Shown here: positions 1 through 10,258 of the stretch, one piece after another
How the letters are laid out: every line of letters starts with the position of its first letter
Numbering within the stretch: position 1 is the stretch's first letter
DNA from: Phragmites australis
Taxonomy: Eukaryota > Streptophyta > Magnoliopsida > Poales > Poaceae
Assembly: GCF_958298935.1 (NCBI RefSeq)
Contig: NC_084929.1
Coordinates: 35,901,501 to 35,965,500 of the forward strand
Length of the DNA: 64,000 bases
Reading direction: 5' to 3'
Translations under genes and position numbers: made by a program
The notes under the pieces: generated by a model
What the model was told of the DNA's origin: nothing
What the model saw: only the letters and a program-made list of their open reading frames with translations
Databases searched by the model: none

Positions 1-1599
1 TTTTTATATCTGGACTTGCAATACTTATCTGTAACCTATCTCAATGTGTGTCAAAAAATAGAAGAAGCATTTGATAAAAAATATGCACTTGAAGTTTTTA
101 GATTTTTAACATTTTTAAAACCCATGGTGGATTAGATGTGACTTTGGACAGTGTTGACCAAACAACGATGGCAAATAGAAAAGGACCACTGTGGGGTCAG
201 GTATGCTGATATCACAAAGCAGCCCGCGCCTAAGCTCAGACAAACCTTGTCCCCTCCCAGCCGGCCTGTTGGGGTCAAATCAAGCCCAAATCTGTGGAAG
301 TATGATGAGGCCCATGCTCTTTTACTCTGCTCAAACAAGTCATTTCGTCCCATTAAAAAAGGGATTGTCTACAGACATTTAGCGAATTTTCTTCGAGATT
401 ATAGTTAGTTTTTTCAAACCATAGAATTTTTACACGTAACGATTTATATTTTTGCTACAGGAAAAATCGAATTTAATTTTTGTGAATTGCAATCGGTTAC
501 TTTTACCCGAATGACAAACAAAAATTTGACTGGCAATTTTTTGGATTGCATTCAATTTTTTTAACACAGAACAAACACAAGAAATTGATTGAATTTCTTT
601 GGTAATGAAATCAGTTGTTTTGAGACCAACAACAAGACATGTATCACGGCCCCTTTAACAGGGTGCCGGGAAAAGGAAAATTTCCTCCTGCTCGATTTTA
701 TAACTGGCTCGACACAAAAACCCGCTAACCACTTTAGAAAACATTATAAATATAAATTAATGTGATGTATTTAGGGTGCTTTTAAGCTTTAAATGAAATT
801 TTCTCTCAAACCATTGCCTATTTGGAAAACTATTTGAATCATGATGTTATTTACAATTAATGCAACAAAAAATCCATCCGGCGCGGCTTGCCACAGGTCT
901 CCTCCAGGTGCCCACTCCACCTAGCAGCATTCGTGGCACCTCCAGCTTGGCGTCCATGACGGTCTCCTTCACCCCCGCCTAACCCTAAACCCTGGCAGAT
1001 CGGGTGCGGATACTGAGGCGAGTGCAGCCGGGCATGATGGTGGCGATTGGAGGCGGCGATGCAAATAGAGGGGCGGATTCGGCGGTACTTCTGGGCTCCT
1101 CCTTCCTTCACGGCTGACGACAAAGGGAGATATGACAGTCACGCACAACAAATCTGGCACCTTCCCCGCCTTCTCTTTCGGTGGAGAAGGCCACGAGGGC
1201 TGTCTTCCCGCCCCGGCGGCGGGAGGAGAAAGGGGTGCGGAAGTAGGAGGTGGCCGTGGGAGCCGGCGGCGATGGGGTGACAACTAAACTTTAGTTTAGA
1301 TGATTAATAAAGTTGGTGGTACTTCTTATCTATTAGGATTAAATTTTAGATTTATATTTTTTATTTAGACGAAATTTTCTTTTAACGATATGTAATTTAT
1401 CTATCGACAATAAGACATTTATAATGTTTAATCTTTAAATTTCATATCTCCTGTCTCCAATAAATATTGTTATTTAGTGATGTAAAATATATACTTGTGT
1501 TTACTGTATCCATATTTCTCGAAAAAAGAAGAACTAGTGTACGTACATGCAACAACTCGTGGTCCTGGGTTTTTGACGCAACTTTCGTTCTTTCTACTG
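1..1599. other. Intergenic, no gene recognised
   Basis: The first 850 bases are AT-rich and hold only short open frames without recognisable motifs. Around 880-1280 there is a GC-rich patch with overlapping open frames on both strands, low-complexity Pro/Arg/Gly-rich in translation. I recognise no domain in it; it may be a captured or decayed gene fragment. From 1290 to 1600 the sequence is AT-rich again. Confidence 0.5.
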
Positions 1600-1944
1600 C
1601 AGTTTTGGAGGCAAATTTCTGGTGGCCCAAATAACGGGCCCACTGCTCAGTCTCAGTGGGCCAGCCCAATCGGGAGAATGGGATGGCAAAAATTTCTCGC
1701 GGCTTATGGCGCTCCTCCGCGTGGCGCCCGCCTCATCCACGCATACTCTCTCCCGCCCGCTCAGGTTCCACGCGTCCGCACTGCTTGCCGCCCGATCTAG
1801 CCTTTAGTGGCCTACGGGCCGTCGGATCACGGGGAGCCTCCACTTATATGGCGGAGGTGGGGAGCCCGTCGATGACACACCACCGAGCTGAGTTGTCGAC
1901 TCTCTCTCTGCGCCACAAGAAGCTTCTAGAGGCAGCAGCCTGCC
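1600..1944 (+). promoter_or_regulatory. Probable promoter and 5' leader of the sigma factor gene
   Basis: Several GGCCCA/TGGGCC motifs (site II-like elements common in promoters of plant housekeeping and organelle-related genes) cluster at about 1622-1670. They lie 275-320 bp before the start codon. A TATA-like TTATATGG lies near 1842-1849, and the leader becomes C/T-rich before the ATG at 1945. The motif match is seen in the sequence; the promoter role is inferred from position. Confidence 0.4.
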
Positions 1945-4037
1945 ATGACGTCCACCGTGACGACTCCCAGCCACCCGCTTGCCGCCGGGTGCCGCCGCTC
2001 GGCCGGGCCCACTGTGCTCTCCTTCAGAGGGCCACGGCGACGGGCGCCGTCCACTAGCTGCTCGGCGCTCGCGTCGCCCGAGAAACATAGCGCGGCCAAG
2101 CTCCCTCTGCCGCCGCCGCCGCCGCAGGACACGGCAACGGCGTCGAGGACAGACTACAGCGAGGTGGCGGCCGCGCTGGAGAGCATCTACAAGCTCAGCC
2201 CCGCCGTGGTCGAAGAGAAGCACGACGAGGACGACAAGGGCGACAAGGCCAAGAAGAAGATGAAGGGCAGAGTGGTGAGCGTTCGTTCTTCTCTACCTAG
2301 ACACCAAACCATTGGATCAGCAGTTCTGCCTTGTCAATTCTTGCAGCATCTAAATCAATCACTTTGTCTTTGTGTGCGTATGCAGGGAAGGAGCACGGTG
2401 ATCGTGAGGAGCCGGAGGAGGCAGCGGGGGAGGAGGATGGACCTGGGGAAGAGAGTGGAGATGAAGAGCAGGGAGGGGGACGCCGGCGGCAAGCAGGAAG
2501 AGGAGCGGGAGTTCGAGGCGATGCTGCTCAGGGAGCATTCGGTGTCCACGGACATGGGCAGCCTCGACTGGAAGCGCATGAAGATCCCGCCGGTTCTCAG
2601 CTCAGCCCAGAGCGCGCGCCTCTTCAAGACCATGCAGCCCATGAAGGTGAGCAAGCGTTAACCAATCGAGTCACTTGTCTTCCAAATGATGCTATCATCA
2701 TTGGGAATGATCCCTGTGTTTGATTCTATTGGAGGATAAAATTAGGAGTTGATGTTGTGCAAAACAATATAATTGCACGGTTGTTCTAGGCGATCTTTGA
2801 AGTGCAAGAGAGCTTGCGGGACGAGCTGGAGAGGGAGCCGACCGACGCGGAGCTCGCGGGGGCCACGCACATGACCGTGCAGCAGCTGCGGCGCCGCCTC
2901 GACGTCGGCCGTGCCGCCAGGAACAAGCTCATCAAGGTAAACAATGGCACGACTGCTCTTCTGCGGATGGTGTGGAATGAAGCTGAAGCCTGAATTGAAA
3001 CCCAATCTTGGAGCCTCTGAAACTGAAACTTGAGATGCACTCCTAAGTAGTGCATGCAGCAGCGTATATACTGACAGGTTGGTGATGTTGGTTGCAGCAC
3101 AACCTCCGGCTGGTGTTGTACGCCATCAACAAGTACTACCCGGACATGGCCAACGACGAGAGGTTCGACGACCTCTGCCAGGCCGGCGCCAACGGCCTCA
3201 TCACCGCCATCGACCGGTTCGAGCCGAAGCGCGGCTTCCGCATTTCGACCTACGCTCTCTTCTGGATCAGGCACTCCATCGTCCGCGCAATGACGCTCTC
3301 CAACTTCACACGGTTCCCCTTCGCCATGGAATCGGTAATGCCAAGCTTGCAAGAACTACAATACTGCTTCCTTTAGTCTTGAGATCATCAGAGGACAAAA
3401 TTAAGCTAGCTTCTAAATTGCAACGAACGAACAACGTACGTGCAGGAGAGGCAGGAGATATACAAGGCCAGGGAGGAGCTGGCGTTCGAGCTCGGGAGGG
3501 CGCCCACGGACGAGGAGGTCGTCAAGAGGGTGGGGATATCTCCGGCGCGGTACCGCGACGTGCTGAGGATGACGAAGCCGACCTACTCCCTGCACTCGCG
3601 GAACCGCGTGACGCAGGAGGAGCTCATCAACGAGGTCACCGACGACGACGCCATCGGGGTCGACGCCAGCAAGCACAACACGCTCCTCCGCCTAGCCATC
3701 GATGATCTCGTAAGTGTTTTTCTGTCTGAACAACTCCAAATCAACATCAACCGAGATGGAAGCATATATATATGGAACAGACAAGCAATGGCAAGCTGAT
3801 CTGATCACCCGAGGTGGGTGTTGCCTGCAAATAACTGCGCAGCTGGACTCTCTGAAGCCCAAGGAGAACCTGGTGATCAGGCAGCGGTTCGGGCTGGACG
3901 GCAGGGGGAAGCGCACGCTCAGCGAGATCGCCGGCAACCTCAGCATCTCGAGGGAGATGGTCCGCAAGTACGAGCTCAAGGCCCTGATGAAGCTCAAGCA
4001 TCCGACACGAGTGGACTACCTCCGCAGATACATGTGA
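1945..4037 (+). CDS. SIG5: Plastid RNA polymerase sigma factor, SIG5-like
   Basis: Nuclear gene for a sigma-70 factor that directs the plastid-encoded RNA polymerase to promoters. Six exons join in phase 0: 1945-2274, 2386-2646, 2790-2936, 3098-3334, 3446-3709, 3843-4037, giving 477 residues. The N-terminus is Ser/Pro/Ala-rich and fits a transit peptide. Sigma region 2 lies in exon 4 (about 241-325): [19 protein letters not shown], then [20 protein letters not shown] and the [14 protein letters not shown] segment. Region 3 is in exon 5, with a GRAPTDEEV motif. Region 4 with the helix-turn-helix is in exon 6 ([19 protein letters not shown]). The [18 protein letters not shown] stretch and the C-terminus recall Arabidopsis SIG5, which is known to respond to light and stress. 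Assignment to SIG5 rather than another plant SIG is from memory of the family and would need a tree. No lesions seen. Confidence 0.85.
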
Positions 4038-4664
4038 GCTCAGCTGCCAAGTGTGCATAGATACGTAGTAGCATGCATGCTGGTGCATATACTACTAGCA
4101 TGTAGCAGTACTCTGCTGGTAGTACGACAACAGAACAGAGTTGCGTTACTCTGCTCTGCTGTATATATGTGTGGCTATCATCTATCTCCACTCTGCACTG
4201 CATACTACAGAAATCACTCCGTGTTATACTTCTAGGCATGTACAGATACAGGAATGAGCATTATCAATTCGTGCGAGGTTGTATTCCAGACCTTGCGTGT
4301 AATTCTTAACATACAGACATGGCACATGAAATGATCCCTGAGTTTGCAACTTTTGCATAGCAAACCATCATTCATTTGCATAGCAAATCGACCTCCAGTT
4401 TCTGAACCCACACAAGTGATATCTACTCGTCTAGCTACTCACGACATCTTCATCTCGCTTTTTTTCATTTCTTTGAGGAGACTTTCTTCATCTCACTGAA
4501 CATTGTCAATTCAAAACAAGCCACGAGGACAAGCCGGAGAGACACAAACGCACAGGCTCGCCACATGTGACGTCCCTTTCCTGCAAAATGTCCATCTGGG
4601 TCTGGGGACACAGAAAGCCAAGCTCGCAAGTCCCAACTTTTAGTTGATGGTGCCGCTTAAATGT
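4038..4664. other. 3' flank of the sigma factor gene, no gene
   Basis: AT-rich downstream sequence, probably 3' UTR up to about 4300 and then spacer. No convincing open frame. Confidence 0.5.
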
Positions 4665-5118
4665 GCATCTCAAAGAGACTCTTTAAACCTCACTCTCTAT
4701 ATTTTCATATAAAGAGACTTAATAATATTTTCTCCTTAAATCCTTTTCATCTCCAATAGACTCATAATACCTCATTTTCTATATATCCTCTACTTATATC
4801 ACTGATGGATAAACCACACCTGTCATCTATCTCCTCTTCATGAGCAAACAGAGCAAGACGTCCATACCCCTACACCAACCACCTCCACCGCGCTCCGCTC
4901 CCCGTTCTTCCTCACGATCCCCTCTGTCGATCGAATCCTTTCGTCTCCTATAACTATAATCCATCCATCATATGATATCTCCAACGGGATCAAACGATCA
5001 ATCGATTGAACTGAGAGAAGAATGTAATAGGATCAAAAGATCAATCGATCCAACGGGATCAAAAGATCAATCTCTGAATTACCTATAGAGAATAAAATAG
5101 AGTGTCTCTTAGAGATGC
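4665..5118. mobile_element. MITE-like element with imperfect terminal inverted repeats
   Basis: The left end reads GCATCTCAAAGAGACTCTT and the right end, on the other strand, GCATCTCTAAGAGACACTC, about 16 of 19 matching. The roughly 454-bp interior is AT-rich and non-coding, with a short repeated motif (GATCAAACGATCAATCGAT and variants) at 4985-5075. I could not fix a target duplication, so the superfamily is open. Confidence 0.55.
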
Positions 5119-5498
5119 TATGATCCCTCAACATGTTGTGGCCTGCGGGGGAAGGTGGGCGATATCCACTCAATACGTGCAAAAAAAAAAAAAATCTATG
5201 CAGCTGTGCCATCCTGTATCCATAATTCGCTTATAGCCTAGCCCACCTGGGAGATAGGTCCGTATACGCATAGCACATTTCTTATACTTTCATCCTCACT
5301 TGGTGTAAAATGATTAATTCGGAATGTTATATTTAGAGCACGAAAGCTTATAAGCTAATCTCAACATATCTAAACTATCAAGATAGTATTAAAACTTACC
5401 ACACCCAAACATTTAGATCTCACGGACCAAAGCTAGAAACACTAACGGGCCGGGTATTATACAAGGCGGTGAGCCAGGACCGCGAGGGCCGAGTGCCG
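5119..5498. other. Spacer before the MULE, no gene
   Basis: Non-coding spacer with a poly-A tract near 5181-5193. Nothing recognised. Confidence 0.4.
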
Positions 5499-5507
5499 CT
5501 CAATCGG
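5499..5507. repeat. Left target-site duplication of the MULE
   Basis: CTCAATCGG directly precedes the element's GAG terminus. The partner at 13585-13593 is CTCAACCGG (8 of 9 identical). Nine bp is the usual size for Mutator-like elements. Confidence 0.8.
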
Positions 5508-5745
5508 GAGTTTTTTTTTATTTTTATATTTTTTCGAGTTTAAATTTAAATAAATAGATTCCCGGCGAAAAGATTTGCAAAAGTAGGCGCCCACCGCCCT
5601 CTCAGAGGGCGGGTACGGGTGCTAACCGCCCCCTGAGAGGGCGGTAGGCCTAACCGCCCCCTCAGAGGGTGGCAAGAGGGGGTAACCGCCCTCTCAGGGG
5701 GCGGTTAGGCCCTAGCCGCTCTCTGAGAGGGCGGTTAGGGGCTTT
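5508..5745. repeat. Left terminal inverted repeat of the MULE, with five palindromic units
   Basis: About 85 bp of AT-rich end are followed by five 19-bp near-perfect palindromes of the type CCGCCCTCTCAGAGGGCGG. They start at 5594, 5626, 5654, 5686 and 5715 and are separated by 9-13 bp. The outer part up to about 5630 matches the right end in inverted orientation. Confidence 0.85.
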
Positions 5746-6107
5746 TTCATGTAAAATTAATTTTTTTTCCATTTTATCCTATAAAAATGTATTATTTTTT
5801 AATTGAAGGAAAAAAAAGAAAGGGTGTAAGGAAATTAAGAAATTGAATTTGGAGTAGGTTATGTAATAACGGGAGGAAAAAATCAGTAATTAGTAGTTGC
5901 AGCATTTTACGTGGGTATGGGGTGCGAACGAGGACAAACATAGTATTGAACACATGGTGAAAACATTACAATACACTGTAACCGCGACGACACGATGAGG
6001 AAACAAAGGTGGCATGTACGGTTCGCACTAAAACCTTATTAGTGCGCCGATCCTAATCATAACATGCCTTAGGGAAGGACAGTATGTCGGGTTACATTAG
6101 GTACTCT

Positions 6108-6704
6108 CTACTGCGTGCATCTAGAATACTTTCCCTTTCGGAGGGCATCAGGACCTGCCGCCTTAGCACGGCGGGCTCTCTCACGCTTCCTTTCCCTCTC
6201 AGCCTCTCGAGCCTGAGCCACGGTACGGTCGTGCGCCACCTTCCTCATGCGCTCTTCTTCCTCCCGCTTGAGACGAAGTTCCTCTTGCTGTTGCTCGTAC
6301 TCCCGACGTGCGTACGCTTCCCTTCTCCACCTCATGTTCATGTCGACCCACAGCTTCTGTGAGTCATTTTGCTCATTGTCGAGTCACTGAATAAAATCAC
6401 AGAGCGGTGGAGGGGGCTGAACAAATGGAATAAGATGAGCGGTTAGTAAAAGAGGGTGCGTAATCGGAAGAGATGAGGCGAACATCTGTTACCGTACCGG
6501 TCGATAACCAGTTGTTGCATTGCGAGGCTTGTCATACTCGTAGTTGGCACACATGAAGAAGCGTAGTCCATAGGTGTATGAGATGTCCTGCGACTCGCGG
6601 AGCTTACAAAGGTCACCACAGAAGCACATTGGTGGTTCGAGACCTTCAGGTACGGTAGTCCCCCAATGTTTCTTTGGTGGGCTTGATGGAGCTGAGGAAG
6701 ACAT
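6108..6704 (-). CDS. GRF-type zinc-finger protein carried by the MULE
   Basis: Exon 1 starts at 6704 (MSSSAPSSPPKKHWG) and holds the GRF zinc-finger signature: a CFCG pair, then about 20 residues on a GLRFFMCANYE segment. It ends at a GT donor near 6500-6508. A second exon, up to about 6385 and ending at the stop at 6108-6110, encodes a highly charged Arg/Glu-rich helix (RREAYARREYEQQQEELRLK). GRF fingers are thought to bind nucleic acid. The start of exon 2 is unclear: the best acceptor at about 6390 would bring a TGA into frame, so the gene may be damaged there or use another acceptor. The strand and order match the other MULE genes. Confidence 0.5.
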
Positions 6705-6709
6705 TGCAC

Positions 6710-7164
6710 TTGAGATATTTGAAAAATGAGCGATACTTCTCCGTAAGGAGGTTTAGCTACTTATAGTTGGGGGAGGCAGGAGCATTGGATTCGCTCTTAA
6801 AGAAAGGAATTAGGGCATGGGCGTAGCTGGCGGGAGGAGCATCGGATTCCATATTGAAGAATAGGATAGTTTTGTCGTTGCCCATGGTCAGAGATTCCAC
6901 GTTTATTGGTACCCGTGTTGTCATTTACTGATTTGAAAAAGCTGGGTAGTGTTGTCACATCTTGTTTAAAGCCTGCGGCAGGAGGCATGTGTTGTCAAGT
7001 CATGGTTAAAGTTTAGTGGTGTGGTCACTTGTTCATTGAACGTGTCTGAATATGAAATGCATTTACGAAATGGTAAGTCGACCATACAAAGTGAACGTGT
7101 CTTAATACATATGAGCACATCACGAAGCGAATACGCATATGTTAGTTACAAAAAATGTAAAATG
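6710..7164. other. Non-coding interval inside the MULE
   Basis: Sequence between the GRF gene and the 3' end of the PMD gene. It probably holds 3' and 5' untranslated parts. No domain recognised. Confidence 0.4.
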
Positions 7165-10066
7165 CTACTCATGCCTCCCTCGTTGCCGTCGTCCGTGCGC
7201 CCCATCGTGGTCCCGATGCTGCTGGTTAACCCTCACGTGACCCCTGGAGTAGGTGAGGGGGTCAGGTGGGCCGACGTGTCTGCTAGGCCTAGTAGGGACC
7301 ACCGGTGTCGAGGGCTCGTCATGCGTGGGCTGGGTCCGAAGCGGTGCACTGGAAACTTGGGACCGCTGAAGGACGTCGTAGTCAGGTGTGCCCCCGAAGA
7401 AGTCACGGACGATGTCGTATGCGGTGTCGGGGCTAGCCTCATCCTCCTGACTAGGGTAGGAGGACTGTGAAGGCTCGGCAGGTGTCCATGTGTACTGGCT
7501 AGAGGGGCCTGTGAACAAATAATCACGTTAGATACGAACAATATGGTATTGAAAGTAGTAGTAAAAAATGTATAATTATACCTGCGTGGTACGACGGTGC
7601 AGCAGAAGAAGGCCACGCTGACGTGCCGTAGTACGTTGCGGGGGGGGGGGGGGGGTAGGGTGTGGGGCCGCCGAAGACGGACCGGCCTCGTCACCGAAGT
7701 AATCTGAGCAAAGTTGTAACTTATTTTGCTGAAAGTACTAGAAATTAGGAAGAAGGGTTCCCGGAGTACCTGACTGTGGACGTACAGGGCTCAATCTGCG
7801 AGGCTGCGTCGGGACTTGTGCAGACGGACCTAATGAATGTTTAATAACAATAAGTAAAGGATATTGATCAATAATTTTCAAAAGTTTAATTCGTACCATG
7901 TTGCTCGGACCCTCCAAGACGTGATAGAAGGGGTCGTGTGGGTGCCGACACTGAAGATCGGCGGTGCACGTCTGACGGCCGAGACGACTCGGCGTGTGCA
8001 CCACTCGTCCTGGGAGGCGGCCCTGCTACATCTGTGGTAGATCGGCAGGAGGTGAGTTTCAGGGCGCGCGTCGTCTTGTCGAAAACCCGTCTAATGAAGC
8101 TCGCAACATCCGACGCACTTAGGTGATGCCCTTGCCGGACGCGATCCATGGCAGCAGCTGCATCCCTATTTACATCATAAATGATATCTGTCTGCGGATA
8201 CGAACAATAGTAAACAATTAAAGTATACGTTTATGTTCATTCAATATGTAGTACGGACTTCAAAAAATGACTTACTGCTAAAGCGGCGTCCTCGTCCCAA
8301 TGCACCGGGTATGTCTCCGTTGTCGATGCGACGTGGCCCCGGACATCATCAGGGGTGTAGGTGACACGAGTCCGCGTACGAGGTAAGTACCACCGTAGGT
8401 ACTCCCTAAAGTTTCCCTCGGTGTGGGGACGCGCCTCATCAACGACGTCCTGTAGCGCTTGGGCCCATGTTGCCACGTAAGGGGCCAAGCGGTCCGCCCA
8501 GAGGTGGCCAGCTGGCTGGCCTTTCCGCGTGTACCTGCATTAAAACCACGGTAAATGTAAGGCAAACTGAAACGAAGGTTGCTCAAACTAAAATTTATCA
8601 AATGTACCTGTGGACGTGCAAGGGGATTGTACGGATGGGGACGAGCGGGAATGTCTGGTGACGGCCAAACTGCCGCATGACGCGCTGCGGTGAATACTCT
8701 TCGACGTAGATGTCGAAGATAAGGGGCGCCTTGGTAAGCCAGTACTCCTCGTCACGGGTGCACAAGGGTGACAATCCCAACCCTGCACGTGTATGAACGG
8801 CCCGAACGTTGTATGGCTCTCATACCACATCGTTAGGACGTAGCCTGTCAAACTGGGTACGAAAATGCTCGTACGCACTGCGAGGCTGCTCGTGGGCCCA
8901 GTGTGGCTGAGTGACAAACATCAATACAGATGTAGAGAGAGTTACATAGTACGAACGAAACTGTTACTGTAAATTACGTACCCGTCGACGACACCACAGG
9001 GAGGCCATTGTCGGCGCGTCCTCTTCCATCTCGCCGTACCACTCCTCTGGGTACGGGGAGCGATCCACCACCGGCCTACCTATGGCGAAATGCTCGTACG
9101 ACCATAGCTGAAGAAGAAGTGGATACCCGGCAAAAGTGGCTAGCGCCTCCTTCTTCATGCATGCGTCGCATAGCGCCCGATACGTCGCAGCAAGAACAGC
9201 TGATGCCCAGCTGAACTGCGGTACATCCTCTGCATGCGCGTCAGCTATCGACCGGGCGTACGGCATAAGGGTCCTCGTAACCAGGTGGCCTTGGCCACTA
9301 GTGAACATCACCCACCCAAACAACCAAAGGAGGTAGGCCTCCAAATGTCTCGAGACCGCGTATGCGTTGGCTTGTGGGTGGATGTACGTCGGCTGCATAT
9401 ATGACTGGTGTCAGAAATAATCATTACGACATAATTTGTTAGAAATCGATAGGTTGCATGTTACCATTCCTGGAACTGTAGGATCCACTTCTTCGTTGGC
9501 CCTCGTGCATCGGCTAAGAACTCAGGCACGTACGGGGGTGCATCCGCCTTTCGCTCCACCGGCCCAAATCGCTGATGCATGTCGTTCATCCAGTCAGCCT
9601 GCATATCGATCACCCCAACCGCAGCTCCCGCGCAAGGAAGGCCTAAGAGGTAGGAGACGTTCTGCAGGGTCGGGGTCATCTCTCCGCACAGTAGGTGGAA
9701 CGTATGTGTCTCCAGCCTCCAACGGTTGACCAGTGCTGCTATCAGCGACCGATCAAAGTAGAAACGACGGGCCGCAACCTCAGGGTTCTCCGTCGATCGG
9801 GCCTCGACCAACCGGCAAAGCGGTAGGAGTCCGGCCGCTCCCAACCTATGTACATCAATAATATGTAACAACAGCAGCGAAATGATATGTAACACCATCA
9901 GCTTTTCTAAGTACCTGTGGGTCCAGCGCTCGTCTACCGTCAGCAGCTCTCCAGGGCCTCGTGGGCGAAACACTCCTAGGTCCGTCTGGTGCTCGGCGGA
10001 TAAGAAGCTGCGATGCTTCTTGTCCACGGCAGGGTCCAAAAGCTCTGGGGTCGAAGGCTGAGCCAT
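7165..10066 (-). pseudogene. Plant mobile domain (PMD/MAIN-like) gene inside the MULE, damaged
   Basis: Exons read: 10066-9915, 9845 to about 9470, 9392-8982, 8906-8608, 8534-8276, 8191-7897, 7829-7770, about 7700-7582 and about 7510-7165. The PMD core is clear: RWRLETHTFHLLCGEMTPTL, NVSYLLGLP, GPTKKWILQFQ, HLEAYLLWLFGWVMF, VPQFSWASAVLAATYRALCD, CTRDEEYWLTKAPLIFD and YSPQRVMRQFG. PMD proteins occur both as host proteins (MAIN, MAIL1, involved in silencing and genome stability) and inside transposons. Two lesions: a TGA at 8822-8820 where the family has Trp, and loss of the expected GT donor after the ILQFQ codons (sequence GAATGG at 9469-9464). The next GT, five bases on, would break the frame. 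The Pro-rich C-terminal tail stays open and includes a G/C homopolymer. Confidence 0.75.
7640..7655. repeat. 16-bp G homopolymer within the PMD gene
   Basis: An uninterrupted run of G on the plus strand, encoding a short Pro run in the minus-strand PMD tail. Such tracts are prone to replication and sequencing length errors, so the frame across it is uncertain. Confidence 0.8.
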
Positions 10067-10258
10067 CTCTGCATTTGAAAGACATGTACATTAATACATT
10101 GAGAAATAAATACAAGAACAACATACTTCGAATGCAAATTAACCGTACGCGAAATTAACACATATTAAAATGGTACAAAACTAGCTGACCTAGACAACAG
10201 GTGCATCACCGCCTGCACTTTTGGGATAATATTTGTAAGTGTGACCTACTTCATTGCA

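Noticed and set aside
5594..5733. CRISPR-like array (short palindromic repeats with spacers)
   Set aside because: The context is a plant transposon end, spacers are 9-13 bp and non-unique, and CRISPR arrays do not occur in plant nuclear genomes.
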